64,000 nucleotides of DNA, from assembly GCF_014648635.1 (NCBI RefSeq), contig NZ_BMRM01000006.1, positions 1-64,000 on the forward strand, in the 5' to 3' direction. Source of the stretch: Streptomyces cinerochromogenes (GTDB lineage: Bacteria; Actinomycetota; Actinomycetes; Streptomycetales; Streptomycetaceae). Within the stretch, counting starts at the first letter, position 1; every line of letters starts with the position of its first letter. Below, piece by piece: positions 25,429 to 34,573 of the stretch. The notes below the pieces were generated by a model that did not search any database, had not been told where the DNA came from, and was given only the letters and a program-made list of their open reading frames with translations. Position numbers and translations under genes: made by a program.

Positions 25429-27159
25429 GTGGCTCAGAGCACCGAGACCACCGACTGGGTCTCCCGTTTCGCGGATGAGGTCATCGAGGAGTCGGAGCGC
25501 CGGGCCCCGGGCAAACCGGTCGTCGTCGCGTCCGGACTCTCACCCTCCGGCCCGATCCACCTCGGGAACCTCCGCGAGGTCATGACCCCGCACCTCGTCG
25601 CCGACGAGATCCGCCGCCGCGGCCACCAGGTCCGGCACCTGATCTCCTGGGACGACTACGACCGCTACCGCAAGGTCCCGGCCGGCGTCGCCGGCATCGA
25701 CGAGTCGTGGGCCGAGCACATCGGCAAGCCGCTGACCTCCGTCCCGGCGCCGCGTGGCTCCTCGCACCCGAACTGGGCCGAGCACTTCAAGGCCGCGATG
25801 ATCGAGTCGCTCGCCCAGCTGGGCGTCGAGTTCGACGGGATCAGCCAGACCGAGCAGTACACCTCCGGCGTCTACCGCGAGCAGATCCTGCACGCCATGA
25901 AGCACCGGAACGACATCGACGCGATCCTCGCCCAGTACCGCACCAAGAAGGCCCCGAAGAAGCAGCAGCAGAAGCCCCTGGACGAGGCCGAGCTGGAGGC
26001 CGAGGAGGGCTCCGGCGCCGCGTCCGAGGACGACGGCAGCTCCGGCGCCGCCGGGTACTTCCCGTACAAGCCGTACTGCGGCAACTGCGGCAAGGACCTG
26101 ACCACGGTCACCTCCTACGACGACGACACCACCGAGCTGGCGTACACCTGCAACGAGTGCGCCTTCGCGGAGACCGTCCGGCTCAGCGAGTTCAACCGCG
26201 GCAAGCTGGTCTGGAAGGTCGACTGGCCGATGCGCTGGGCCTACGAGGGCGTGATCTTCGAGCCGAGCGGCGTCGACCACTCCTCGCCCGGCTCCTCCTT
26301 CCAGGTCGGCGGCCAGATCGTCGGCATCTTCGGCGGCAAGCAGCCCATCGGGCCCATGTACGCGTTCGTCGGCATCTCCGGCATGGCCAAGATGTCCTCC
26401 TCCCGCGGTGGCGTCCCGACCCCGGCCGACGCGCTGAAGATCATGGAGCCCCAGCTGCTGCGCTGGCTCTACGCCCGCCGCAAGCCCAACCAGTCCTTCA
26501 AGATCGCCTTCGACCAGGAGATCCAGCGGCTCTACGACGAGTGGGACAAGCTCGCCGCCAAGGTCGCCGACGGCTCCGCGCTGCCCGGTGACGTGGCCGC
26601 CTACACCCGCGCCGTCGGCACCGCCGCCGGGGAGCTGCCGAAGACGCCGCGCCCGCTGCCCTACCGCACCCTCGCCTCCGTCGCCGACATCACCGCCGGA
26701 CACGAGGACCAGGCCCTGCGGATCCTCTCCGAGCTGGACCCCGAGCAGCCGCTCGGCTCCCTCGACGAGGCACGGCCGCGCTACGACCGCGCCGAGGCCT
26801 GGATCAACACCCACGTCCCCGCCGACCAGCGGACCATCGTGCGCGACGAACCCGACGTCGAGCTGCTGAAGTCCCTCGACGAGGCGTCCCAGCAGTCCGT
26901 GCGGCTGCTGCTCGACGGGCTCGCCGACCACTGGTCCCTCGACGGCCTCACCCACCTCGTGTACGGCGTGCCCAAGGTGCAGGCCGGGTTCCCCGCCGAC
27001 GCCACGCCCAAGGAACTGCCGGCCGAGATCAAGACGGCCCAGCGCACGTTCTTCGCCCTGCTCTACCACCTGCTGGTCGGGCGGGACACCGGGCCCCGGC
27101 TGCCCACGCTGCTGCTCGCCGTCGGGCAGGAGCGGGTGCGGAAGCTGCTCGGCGAGTAG
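25429..27159 (+). CDS. lysS: Class I lysyl-tRNA synthetase
   Basis: This 576-residue class I LysRS is unrelated in fold to the common class II enzyme. The HIGH-like motif is SGPIHLGNLREV near residue 38 and the KMSKS-like motif is AKMSSSRG near 322. A Zn ribbon is formed by CGNCGKDL and CNECAF. A short low-complexity acidic insert lies near 185-205. GTG 25429 is chosen because AGAAGGAC lies 10 nt upstream; GTG 25420 abuts that site. Class I LysRS occurs in archaea, spirochaetes and some actinobacteria. A terminator follows. Confidence 0.95.
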   Translation: MAQSTETTDWVSRFADEVIEESERRAPGKPVVVASGLSPSGPIHLGNLREVMTPHLVADEIRRRGHQVRHLISWDDYDRYRKVPAGVAGIDESWAEHIGKPLTSVPAPRGSSHPNWAEHFKAAMIESLAQLGVEFDGISQTEQYTSGVYREQILHAMKHRNDIDAILAQYRTKKAPKKQQQKPLDEAELEAEEGSGAASEDDGSSGAAGYFPYKPYCGNCGKDLTTVTSYDDDTTELAYTCNECAFAETVRLSEFNRGKLVWKVDWPMRWAYEGVIFEPSGVDHSSPGSSFQVGGQIVGIFGGKQPIGPMYAFVGISGMAKMSSSRGGVPTPADALKIMEPQLLRWLYARRKPNQSFKIAFDQEIQRLYDEWDKLAAKVADGSALPGDVAAYTRAVGTAAGELPKTPRPLPYRTLASVADITAGHEDQALRILSELDPEQPLGSLDEARPRYDRAEAWINTHVPADQRTIVRDEPDVELLKSLDEASQQSVRLLLDGLADHWSLDGLTHLVYGVPKVQAGFPADATPKELPAEIKTAQRTFFALLYHLLVGRDTGPRLPTLLLAVGQERVRKLLGE

Positions 27160-27172
27160 ACGGCAACGGAAA

Positions 27173-27204
27173 AAGGGGCCCTCCGCCGCGGCGGAGGGCC
27201 CCTT
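27173..27204. terminator. Bidirectional terminator after lysS
   Basis: AAGGGGCCCTCCGC pairs perfectly with GCGGAGGGCCCCTT around CGCG, with A-rich and T-rich flanks. It separates lysS from the convergent DUF2637 gene. Confidence 0.9.
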
Positions 27205-27231
27205 CTTCATCCCGTCACGTCCTTCACGCCG

Positions 27232-28509
27232 TCACGCGATGTGGTCTTCCTGCAGTTCCGCCGTGTGACGGTTGGTGAAGCGGTTGACCATCCGTTCCGC
27301 TTCCCCCTTCGGGAGCCCCACCCCGAAGGTCGCCTCCACGTCGTCCCTGAACTGCCCGGCGGTCGGGTAGCTGCCGTCGATCGACTTCCGGAAGACCAGG
27401 TAGAAGTCCTCCTCCGTCGGCTCCACCACCGGACCGCCGCCGCCCTCGCCCAGTTCACGGGTGCGGTTCGGGCCCACCGGGATGGGGAAGCTGCCGGTCT
27501 CCTCCGGGGAGGGCTGCTGGAACTGCTCCGGGGGCTGCTCCTCGTACCACTCCTCGTACTGCTCCTCCGGGGCGTACTGGGGTTCCTGGAGCATCGGGTC
27601 GTACGTCGGGTCGTAACCGCCGTGGTACTCGATCTCCCGCTGAGCCTGGAACCAGGGGCTCTGCTCGTCCACCGGGGGGACTTCGGCGTCCTGCCCGGCG
27701 GGAGGTGCCGCCTTCTGCGGGACGGGTGCCGCCCCGGCGGCACGACCGCCCGCGACCGAGGCGGGTGCCGCCGCCGCTGCCAGCTGCGGCTGCCGCGGGG
27801 CCGGGGGCAGGAGGGTCGGCTCTATGCCCGCCGCCGCGAGCCCCGCCGAGGCCGTTTCCGCCAGCGGGACGCCGTACCTCGCCAGCCTCAGCGGCATCAG
27901 GGACTCCACCGGAGCCTTCCTGCGCCACGCCCGCCCGAAGCGGGAGCGCAACCGCGCCTGGTAGACGAGACGTTCCTGCTCCAGCTTGATCACCTGGTCG
28001 TAGGAACGCAGCTCCCACAGCTTCATCCGGCGCCACAGCAGGAACGTGGGCACGGGGGAGAGGAGCCAACGGGTGAGGCGGACCCCCTCCATGTGCTTGT
28101 CGGCCGTGATGTCGGCGATGCGGCCGATCGCGTGGCGGGCCGCCTCGACCGCCACGACGAAGAGCACCGGGATCACCGCGTGCATCCCCACACCCAGCGG
28201 GTCCGGCCAGGCGGCCGCACCGTTGAAGGCGATCGTCGCCGCCGTCAGCAGCCACGCCGTCTGGCGGAGCAGCGGAAAGGGGATACGGATCCAGGTCAGC
28301 AGCAGATCCAGGGCGAGCAACACACAGATGCCCGCGTCGATGCCCACCGGGAACACATAGGAGAAGTTCCCGAAGCCCTTCTTGATGGCCAGTTCACGGA
28401 CGGCCGCGTACGAACCGGCGAAGCCGATGCCGGCGATGATCAGCGCGCCGGTCACGACCACGCCGATGAGCACGCGGTGCATCCGAGTCAGCTGCAGTGG
28501 CGCGGCCAC
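27232..28509 (-). CDS. DUF2637 domain membrane protein
   Basis: This 425-residue protein has four hydrophobic segments in the first 140 residues (VLIGVVVTGALIIAGIGFAG; VFPVGIDAGICVLLALDLLL; TAWLLTAATIAFNGAAAW; HAVIPVLFVVAVEAAR), typical of DUF2637 proteins, which resemble plasmid-transfer Spd proteins and ParB/Spo0J-like chromosomal relatives. The C-terminal half is Pro/Gln/Glu-rich with repeated PEEQ/PEEQY motifs and ends in a conserved helical block (GQFRDDVEATFGVGLPKGEA). GTG 28509 is preceded by GGAGG at 9 nt; GTG 28515 is alternative. Function unknown. Confidence 0.75.
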   Translation of the reverse strand: MAAPLQLTRMHRVLIGVVVTGALIIAGIGFAGSYAAVRELAIKKGFGNFSYVFPVGIDAGICVLLALDLLLTWIRIPFPLLRQTAWLLTAATIAFNGAAAWPDPLGVGMHAVIPVLFVVAVEAARHAIGRIADITADKHMEGVRLTRWLLSPVPTFLLWRRMKLWELRSYDQVIKLEQERLVYQARLRSRFGRAWRRKAPVESLMPLRLARYGVPLAETASAGLAAAGIEPTLLPPAPRQPQLAAAAAPASVAGGRAAGAAPVPQKAAPPAGQDAEVPPVDEQSPWFQAQREIEYHGGYDPTYDPMLQEPQYAPEEQYEEWYEEQPPEQFQQPSPEETGSFPIPVGPNRTRELGEGGGGPVVEPTEEDFYLVFRKSIDGSYPTAGQFRDDVEATFGVGLPKGEAERMVNRFTNRHTAELQEDHIA

Positions 28510-28601
28510 TCGCACTCCCCTCCCTTGCGTGATGTTGCGCGCAACAGAGTGGCACACGTGTGCGGCGAACGTGGTGCCGGTCGGCCGCTACGGCCGCCCG
28601 G

Positions 28602-29519
28602 TCAGCTCTCCTTCGCGGCCGACCTGGACGGAGACGCACCGGCGGAGGCCGACTTCGACGGCGACGACGAGGGCGACCCGGAGGCCGACTTCGACGGCTT
28701 CGACGGCTTCGAGGACGGCGAAGTCGCCTGACCCCCCGCGCCGTTGGCCGACGACACCGCCGCCACCGCCTCCTTGAGCGCCTTCTCCGCCGCCTTCGTC
28801 AGATCGTCGGCGTCGGGGGTCTTCTCGCCCGCGAGACCGGCACCGTTGTAGTCGAGCGTCACGACGACGTTCTCCACCCGGGCGACGACCGTCTGCTGCT
28901 TGAAGAGGCCTTCCTTCTTCTTCAGGTCGTACCGCACCGCCGACGCCTCCGCGCCCGTGCCGGACAGCGGCACCACCTTGCTGTTCTTCGCGCCGTCCAC
29001 CGACTGCGCGTCCTTCACCTGCTGCCCGTAGTACGCGTGCGCCTGGTCGTCGGCGGAGCCGCGCGTGGCGTCCGAGTCGAAGCGCAGCAGGGAGACGTTC
29101 AGCCAGCGGAACTGAGAGCCCTTCACACCGTTGTTGTCCAGGCTGTTCCAGGCGCAGGAGGCACGCGCCGACGGATCGTCCGAGCTGCCCTTCCTACCCG
29201 ACCCGGCACCCTTCGGGACCAGGTCGGACAGGGTGCCCTTCGACAGCACCGCGCACGCGTCGGGAAGCTTCTGGTACGCCGCGGCCCGCACGGTCGGGGA
29301 CGCGCTGGCCGACGGCTGCGTGCTGCCGCCGCTGCCCGCCGACGGGCTGCTCTCCGCACCGGACTTGGCCTTGGAGTCGCCGGAGTCCGAGGAGCAGGCG
29401 GCGGTGATCAGGACCGCGGGGACGGCCGCCGCGCAGACAAGAGCGCGGCGAAGGCGCTTGGCTCCCCCGGCTCCCATGGCTCGCCGGGCACGGTCGTCTC
29501 GCTGGGCTGCTCGCTGCAT
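28602..29519 (-). CDS. DUF3558-like lipoprotein 1
   Basis: This 305-residue lipoprotein has a signal peptide (RALVCAAAVPAVLITAAC) with lipobox ITAAC. A Ser/Gly-rich linker precedes a DUF3558-like domain (LPDACAVLSKGTLSDLVP, CAWNSLDNNG, VVTLDYNGAG) and a C-terminal Ser/Lys/Pro tail of low complexity. ATG 29519 is used, with AAGGA upstream; ATG 29534 is an alternative. It is related to the gene just upstream, so the pair likely arose by tandem duplication. Function unknown. Confidence 0.8.
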   Translation of the reverse strand: MQRAAQRDDRARRAMGAGGAKRLRRALVCAAAVPAVLITAACSSDSGDSKAKSGAESSPSAGSGGSTQPSASASPTVRAAAYQKLPDACAVLSKGTLSDLVPKGAGSGRKGSSDDPSARASCAWNSLDNNGVKGSQFRWLNVSLLRFDSDATRGSADDQAHAYYGQQVKDAQSVDGAKNSKVVPLSGTGAEASAVRYDLKKKEGLFKQQTVVARVENVVVTLDYNGAGLAGEKTPDADDLTKAAEKALKEAVAAVSSANGAGGQATSPSSKPSKPSKSASGSPSSSPSKSASAGASPSRSAAKES

Positions 29520-29646
29520 GGTTCCTTCACTCATGACGCTCGGTGTTCGTGCGGGTTCCTGCGGGGGCCACGGTACGCGGTGAAGCAGCTGTGCGGTTTC
29601 CGTTCGCGCGCTTCGCGGGCCGGGGCGGGCGGGGCCGGCGAGGACG

Positions 29647-30525
29647 TCACCCGCCCAGCGCGTCGTCCAGCCGGGACGCCAGATCACGGGCCCTGTCCTG
29701 CATTTCCTTGCTGTCGGGCACAGCTCCCGTGGCCATCGGCTGCTCCTCGTACTGGATGGTGACGACGACGTTGGACGTGCGGAACACCACAGTCACCGTC
29801 CGCTGTTCGGCCGTCGAACCCGACGAGTTCAGCTGGTCGTCCAGATACGCCTCGTCACCGAGGTCGGTCAGCGCGCGGGGCTGGAGATCGGCGGGCGGGA
29901 CACCGGGGGAGGCGGCGGACGAGCCCGCGGACCCCGTGGCCGCCGACGGGTCCGAGGACGGCTTCGTCGTGGCGGACGGGGAGCCGGAACCCTCCTTGCC
30001 GGCGGAGGCGGCGGAGTCCTCCGAGGACGCGGACGAGCTGGGCGTGGCCGACGGCGGCGCCGAGGAACTGCTGGGCGCGGGGAGGTCCGCGGCCGTCTCC
30101 TTCTCCTGGAACAGCTGCTGCGCCTCGTCGTCGTCGCTGACCGCGTTGTCGTACGACACCACGCGCTCGAAGTCGACGGACAGCCGGTCCGTGGCGTCGG
30201 TCGACTCGACCTTCCAGCGGCAGCCGACCTTGCGGTCGGTGTCGTAGGTGAGGGCGGCCTCGCCCTGGTAGGCCCTGTCCCGCTGGACCGGGTCGGTGAT
30301 CTGCTGGATGCCCGGCAGCAGCCCGTCCAGGGTGTCGTGGCCGACCGCGCCGCAGGGCTCCGGGAGCGTGCTGTACTTCCCCGGCTGGGCGGCGACCGTC
30401 GCCGTCCCGGCGTCGCCCGGGTTGGCGTTGTCCGTCGGACCGTCGTCCCCGGAACCGCTCGTGCAGCCGGCCAGCAGCGCCGCGAGGAGGGCGGCGGTGC
30501 CGGTTACGTACGCCTTCCGCTGCAC
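29647..30525 (-). CDS. DUF3558-like lipoprotein 2
   Basis: This 292-residue lipoprotein starts MQRKAYVTGTAALLAALLAG with lipobox LLAGC. It has a globular domain with LPEPCGAVGHDTLDGLLPG and CRWKVESTDATDRLSV, a Ser/Ala/Pro-rich insert in the middle, and a closing block VVFRTSNVVVTIQYEE. GTG 30525 has GAGGAG 7 nt upstream. The PCGAV / CRW layout parallels the LPDAC / CAW layout of the next gene, supporting paralogy. Both lie upstream of and divergent from rtcB. Function unknown. Confidence 0.8.
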   Translation of the reverse strand: MQRKAYVTGTAALLAALLAGCTSGSGDDGPTDNANPGDAGTATVAAQPGKYSTLPEPCGAVGHDTLDGLLPGIQQITDPVQRDRAYQGEAALTYDTDRKVGCRWKVESTDATDRLSVDFERVVSYDNAVSDDDEAQQLFQEKETAADLPAPSSSSAPPSATPSSSASSEDSAASAGKEGSGSPSATTKPSSDPSAATGSAGSSAASPGVPPADLQPRALTDLGDEAYLDDQLNSSGSTAEQRTVTVVFRTSNVVVTIQYEEQPMATGAVPDSKEMQDRARDLASRLDDALGG

Positions 30526-30763
30526 GGTCGGGCTCCTCTCGACGATCTGCTCGCTGGTGTGCTCACTGGTGTGTGCTCGCTCGGTGCTCCAGTGTCCCCG
30601 CTGGTTAATCGCTTGCCGCAGCGGGGCGCCCCCTGGAGACAATGTGTATCGCACGCACTGCCGTGGACGCCGGTCCTCTGTCCCTTTCATCGACCTTGGC
30701 GCCGCTTTTGCGTTATGCCGCTTCCAATCCTTTTGTTGCCGCTTCCGGGGGAATGAGGAACAT

Positions 30764-31957
30764 ATGTCGTACGTGGAGATGCCGGGCGCCAAGGTCCCGA
30801 TCCGGATGTGGACGGACCCGGCGACGGTCGAGGACGTGGCCCTGCGCCAGCTCCAGAACGTGGCGACCCTCCCGTGGATCAAGGGCCTGGCCGTGATGCC
30901 GGACGTGCACTACGGCAAGGGCGCCACGGTCGGCTCGGTCATCGCCATGCAGGGCGCGGTGTGCCCGGCCGCGGTGGGCGTGGACATCGGCTGCGGGATG
31001 TCGGCGGTGAAGACGTCCCTGACGGCGAACGATCTTCCCGGGGACCTGTCGCGGCTGCGGTCGAAGATCGAGCAGGCGATTCCGGTGGGGCGGGGCATGC
31101 ACGAGGAGCCCGTGGAGCCGGGTGGCTTCCACGGGCTGGCGACGGCCGGGTGGGAGGACTTCTGGGGGCGGTTCGACGGGGTTGCGGAGGTGGTGAAGTT
31201 CCGGCGCGACCGGGCCGTTTCGCAAATGGGAACCCTTGGCCAGGGGAATCATTTTGTGGAGCTTTGCATAGATACGTCCGGCTCGGTGTGGCTCATGCTC
31301 CACTCCGGCTCGCGGAACATCGGCAAGGAACTCGCCGAGCACCACATAGGCGTGGCCCAGAAGCTCCCGCACAACCAGGGCCTGGTCGACCGTGACCTCG
31401 CGGTCTTCGTCTCGGACACCCCGCAGATGGCCGCCTACCGTAACGACCTGTTCTGGGCGCAGGAGTACGCCAAGTACAACCGCACGCTGATGATGGCGCT
31501 CTTCAAAGACGTGATCCGCAAGGAGTTCAAGAAGGCGAGGCCGACCTTCGAGCCGGAGATCTCCTGCCACCACAACTACGTGGCGGAGGAGCGGTACGCG
31601 GGCATGGACCTGCTCGTCACCCGCAAGGGCGCGATCCGGGCCGGCTCCGGCGAGTACGGCATCATCCCGGGCTCGATGGGCACCGGCTCGTACATCGTGA
31701 AGGGCCTCGGCAACGAGCTGGCCTTCAACTCGGCCTCGCACGGCGCGGGTCGGCGGATGAGCCGCAACGCGGCCAAGCGGCGCTTCTCCACCAAGGACCT
31801 GGAGGACCAGACCCGGGGTGTGGAGTGCCGCAAGGACTCCGGCGTCGTGGACGAGATCCCGGGCGCCTACAAGTCGATCGACCAGGTCATCGACCAGCAG
31901 CGGGACCTGGTGGAGGTCGTGGCGAAGCTGAAGCAGGTCGTGTGCGTCAAGGGCTGA
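30764..31957 (+). CDS. rtcB: RNA-splicing ligase RtcB
   Basis: This 397-residue GTP- and Mn-dependent RNA ligase joins 3'-phosphate (or 2',3'-cyclic phosphate) to 5'-OH ends. Conserved elements are MPDVHYGKGATVGSVIAM, VGVDIGCGMSAVKT (Cys-Gly-Met metal/active site), GTLGQGNHFVELC, MLHSGSRNIGKELA, the ISCHHNYVAEE His pair and SHGAGRRMSRNAAK (guanylylated His). ATG 30764 has GAGGAA 5 nt upstream. It has a 238-bp leader region, less GC-rich than its surroundings, and stands alone without rtcA or rtcR. Confidence 0.95.
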   Translation: MSYVEMPGAKVPIRMWTDPATVEDVALRQLQNVATLPWIKGLAVMPDVHYGKGATVGSVIAMQGAVCPAAVGVDIGCGMSAVKTSLTANDLPGDLSRLRSKIEQAIPVGRGMHEEPVEPGGFHGLATAGWEDFWGRFDGVAEVVKFRRDRAVSQMGTLGQGNHFVELCIDTSGSVWLMLHSGSRNIGKELAEHHIGVAQKLPHNQGLVDRDLAVFVSDTPQMAAYRNDLFWAQEYAKYNRTLMMALFKDVIRKEFKKARPTFEPEISCHHNYVAEERYAGMDLLVTRKGAIRAGSGEYGIIPGSMGTGSYIVKGLGNELAFNSASHGAGRRMSRNAAKRRFSTKDLEDQTRGVECRKDSGVVDEIPGAYKSIDQVIDQQRDLVEVVAKLKQVVCVKG

Positions 31958-31961
31958 CGTA

Positions 31962-31992
31962 AGAGGCCCCGGCTGGAGCCGGGGGCCTCTTT
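31962..31992. terminator. Terminator between rtcB and the TetR gene
   Basis: AGAGGCCCCGGC pairs with GCCGGGGGCCTCT (one bulged G) around TGGA, followed by TTTT. It lies between convergent genes. Confidence 0.85.
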
Positions 31993-32001
31993 TCGTCCGG
32001 G

Positions 32002-32598
32002 TCACTCGTCCTTCGGCCCGAGCGAGTCCAGCCACCGCAGCAGCCGGTAGCCCTCGCGGTTCATGATGTCCGGGTCGCGGAGGGCGTTGGTCAGGAGGGA
32101 CATGCCCTGGTAGGCGGAGACCAGGGTGAGGGCCAGGTCGTCGGGGGCGGGCAGGCCCAGTTCGCGGAACTGGGCGGCCGTCCAGTCCAGCAGGCGGCGG
32201 ATGACCGCGCCGGCCTCCGCGTCGAGGGTGCCGTCCGCGCGCTTGTCGAGTTCGACGGCCAGGGTGCCGGTGGGGCAGCCGTGGCGGGCGGCCGTCTCGC
32301 GCTGGGACACCCAGGCCTCGACGAGGGCCTTGAGGCGGTCGCGCGGGTCCGGCAGCCGGTCCAGGGCGCGGGTGAGTTCGTCGAGGTGGGCCTGGTGTTC
32401 CGCGAGGGCGGCCTGGACGAGTTCGTCCTTCGTCTTGAAGTAGTAGTAGACGTTTCCGACCGGGACGTCGGCCTCGCGGGCGATGTCGGCGAGCGTGGTG
32501 CGTTCGACGCCCTGCTCGTGCAGGACCCGGGCCGCAGCCGCCGTGAGCCGTCGGCGCTTCTGTGACGCCCGTGCCCGCCGATCCACTGAGTTTGTCAC
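32002..32598 (-). CDS. TetR family transcriptional regulator
   Basis: This 198-residue repressor has an N-terminal HTH (RRLTAAAARVLHEQGVERTT; IAREADVPVGNVYYYFKTKD) and a ligand-binding C-terminal domain of the TetR_C_6/BetI-like sort. GTG 32598 is used; GTG 32586 is an alternative. It is divergent from an NmrA-like oxidoreductase, and GTTAG/CTAAC half-sites fill the shared intergenic region, so it probably represses both genes. The ligand is unknown. Confidence 0.88.
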   Translation of the reverse strand: MTNSVDRRARASQKRRRLTAAAARVLHEQGVERTTLADIAREADVPVGNVYYYFKTKDELVQAALAEHQAHLDELTRALDRLPDPRDRLKALVEAWVSQRETAARHGCPTGTLAVELDKRADGTLDAEAGAVIRRLLDWTAAQFRELGLPAPDDLALTLVSAYQGMSLLTNALRDPDIMNREGYRLLRWLDSLGPKDE

Positions 32599-32632
32599 CT
32601 GACTGACTATAGACAGGCGGGGGCGAGCGCGT

Positions 32633-32673
32633 GTTAGCGTCCTCCAAGTTAGTTAGACAGCTAACTCGCTAAC
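32633..32673. promoter_or_regulatory. Nested GTTAG/CTAAC inverted repeats, probable TetR operator
   Basis: An outer pair GTTAGCG (32633-32639) / CGCTAAC (32667-32673) encloses an inner pair AGTTAG (32647-32652) / CTAACT (32661-32666) and a further GTTAG at 32652-32656. The dyads lie between the TetR gene and its divergent neighbour, where an autoregulatory operator is expected. Confidence 0.65.
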
Positions 32674-32693
32674 GGGTCACTCAGGGGGCTTTG

Positions 32694-33542
32694 ATGATCG
32701 TCGTGACGGGTGCCACCGGGAACATCGGACGGGTGCTGGTGGAGCTGCTCGCCGGGGCCGGTGAGGAGGTCGTCGCCGTGTCGCGGGGGAACGGGGCGGC
32801 GGGCGGGGGCCCGGCCGGGGTGCGGTGGGTCCGGGGCGGGGCCGGGGACGCCGGGAGCCTGCGGCCCGCACTCGACGGTGCCCATGCGCTGTTCCTCGTG
32901 CTGGGGGGCGAGCTGAACTTCCGGGGCGAGGCGCCCGACCGGCTGGTGAAGGCGGTCGGGGACGCCGGGGTCGAGCGGATCGTGCTCGTGTCCTCGCAGG
33001 TCGCCGGCACCCGGCCCGACGCGTCCTCGCACGACCGGCTGCGGGAGTTCGAGAGCGCCGTGCGGGCGTCCGGGCGGGAGTTCACCGTTCTGCGGCCGGC
33101 GGGGTTCGCGTCCAACGCGTTCGCCTGGGCCGGGTCCGTCCGTGCCCGGCGTACCGTCCACGCGCCCTTCGGCGAGGTCGCGCTGCCCGTGGTCGACCCC
33201 GCGGACATCGCCGCCGTGGCCGCCGCCGCGCTGCGCGAGGACGGGCACGCGGGCCGGGTGTACGAGCTGACCGGGCCCGAGTTGATCAGTCCGCGGCGGC
33301 AGACCGAGGTCATCTCGGCGGCCCTCGGTGAGGAGGTGGAGTTCGTGGAGCTGTCCCGCGCGGAGGCGCACGCGGGGATGGCGCGGTTCATGCCGGAGCG
33401 GGTGGTCACCGGCACGCTGGACGTGCTCGGCGCCCCGCTGCCCGCCGAGCAGCGGATCGGCCCCGATGTGGAGGCGGTGCTGCACCGGCCGGCGGCGCCG
33501 TTCTCGGCGTGGGTCGAGCGGCATCTGCCGGCGTTCGCCTAG
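32694..33542 (+). CDS. NmrA-like NAD(P)-binding oxidoreductase
   Basis: This 282-residue atypical SDR has the N-terminal motif IVVTGATGNIGRVLVELL (GATGxIG) and an NmrA/SDR_a5-type layout: LFLVLGGE, IVLVSSQVAGT, TVLRPAGFASNAF. A catalytic YxxxK is absent, as in NmrA-like sensors and quinone reductases. ATG 32694 is preceded by AGGGGGC; TTG 32691 is an alternative. It is probably controlled by the divergent TetR gene. Confidence 0.85.
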   Translation: MIVVTGATGNIGRVLVELLAGAGEEVVAVSRGNGAAGGGPAGVRWVRGGAGDAGSLRPALDGAHALFLVLGGELNFRGEAPDRLVKAVGDAGVERIVLVSSQVAGTRPDASSHDRLREFESAVRASGREFTVLRPAGFASNAFAWAGSVRARRTVHAPFGEVALPVVDPADIAAVAAAALREDGHAGRVYELTGPELISPRRQTEVISAALGEEVEFVELSRAEAHAGMARFMPERVVTGTLDVLGAPLPAEQRIGPDVEAVLHRPAAPFSAWVERHLPAFA

Positions 33543-33545
33543 CCG

Positions 33546-33737
33546 CTACTTCGCGTGCCGTACCGCGTAGATCATGACGAAGGCGATGAAGTGGATGCCG
33601 AAGAGGAAGTAGGCCAGGAAGTACCAGACCTGGCGTTCGTTCTTCGTCTCCTGGGCCAGGCGCCGCTTCTCGAACGTGTCCGCGGTCGAGGGGTCCTCGG
33701 CCGCGGGGCCCTCTGTCAGGGGGTTCTCGTCCGTCAC
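33546..33737 (-). CDS. Small single-pass membrane protein
   Basis: This 63-residue protein has an acidic/Pro-rich N-terminal 25 residues and one transmembrane helix near the C-terminus (WYFLAYFLFGIHFIAFVMIY). GTG 33737 overlaps the stop of the SDR gene by 4 nt, which supports translation coupled to it. No family is recognised and the function is unknown. Confidence 0.7.
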   Translation of the reverse strand: MTDENPLTEGPAAEDPSTADTFEKRRLAQETKNERQVWYFLAYFLFGIHFIAFVMIYAVRHAK

Positions 33738-34510
33738 AGTTCCCGGTGGACCTTCGTGTTGGACGCCTGGGCGCGCGGGCGCAGGACGAGGAGGTCGACG
33801 TTGACGTGGCTGGGGCGGGTCACCGCCCAGGTGATGGTCTCGGCGACGTCGTCCGCGGTGAGGGGCTCGGCGACGCCCTGGTAGACCTTCTCCGCCTTCT
33901 CCTGGTCGCCGCCGAAGCGGGTGAGGGCGAACTCCTCCGTCTTGACCATGCCGGGCGCGATCTCGATCACGCGGACGGGCCGGCCGACGATCTCCAGGCG
34001 GAGGGTCTCGGCGAGGACGTGGGCGCCGTGCTTGGCGGCGACGTATCCACCGCCGCCCTCGTAGGTGCCGTGGCCGGCGGTGGAGGAGACGACCACGACG
34101 ACGCCGTCCCCGCTCGCGACCAGCTTCGGCAGCAGGGCCTGGGTCAGGTTCAGGGTGCCGATGACGTTGGTCTCGTACATCGTGCGCCAGTCGGCGGGGT
34201 CGCCGGTGGCGACCGGGTCGGCGCCGAGGGCGCCGCCCGCGTTGTTGACGAGGACGCCGATCGTCTGGAAGGCGGTGGCGAACTCGTCGACGGCGGCGCG
34301 GTCGGTGACGTCCAGCTGGTAGGCGACGGCCGAGTGGCCGGCCTGGGTGATCTCCTCGGCGAGGGCCTCGATGCGGTCCTTGCGGCGGGCGGTGAGGACG
34401 ACGCGGTAGCCGGCCGCGGCGAGCTGCCGGGCCGTGGCGGCACCGATGCCGCTGCTCGCGCCGGTGACGACGGCGATGCGGGAGGCGGCGGACGGGGCGG
34501 CGGTGGCCAT
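33734..34510 (-). CDS. Short-chain dehydrogenase/reductase
   Basis: This 258-residue classical SDR carries the TGASSGIGAATARQL cofactor motif at residue 16, the NNAGG motif near 90, catalytic Ser in VVSSTAGHG and YVAAKHG (Tyr-x3-Lys) near 155. The cofactor is probably NADP(H) because Arg residues follow beta-2 (TARRKDR). ATG 34510 has AGGAGC upstream. It is co-transcribed with the small membrane protein gene. Substrate unknown. Confidence 0.9.
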   Translation of the reverse strand: MATAAPSAASRIAVVTGASSGIGAATARQLAAAGYRVVLTARRKDRIEALAEEITQAGHSAVAYQLDVTDRAAVDEFATAFQTIGVLVNNAGGALGADPVATGDPADWRTMYETNVIGTLNLTQALLPKLVASGDGVVVVVSSTAGHGTYEGGGGYVAAKHGAHVLAETLRLEIVGRPVRVIEIAPGMVKTEEFALTRFGGDQEKAEKVYQGVAEPLTADDVAETITWAVTRPSHVNVDLLVLRPRAQASNTKVHREL

Positions 34511-34573
34511 GGCTGCTCCTGGGGCTGCGTCGGGGTGGTGTGCGACCGGATCGCCGTCCAGCGTAAGTGACCC

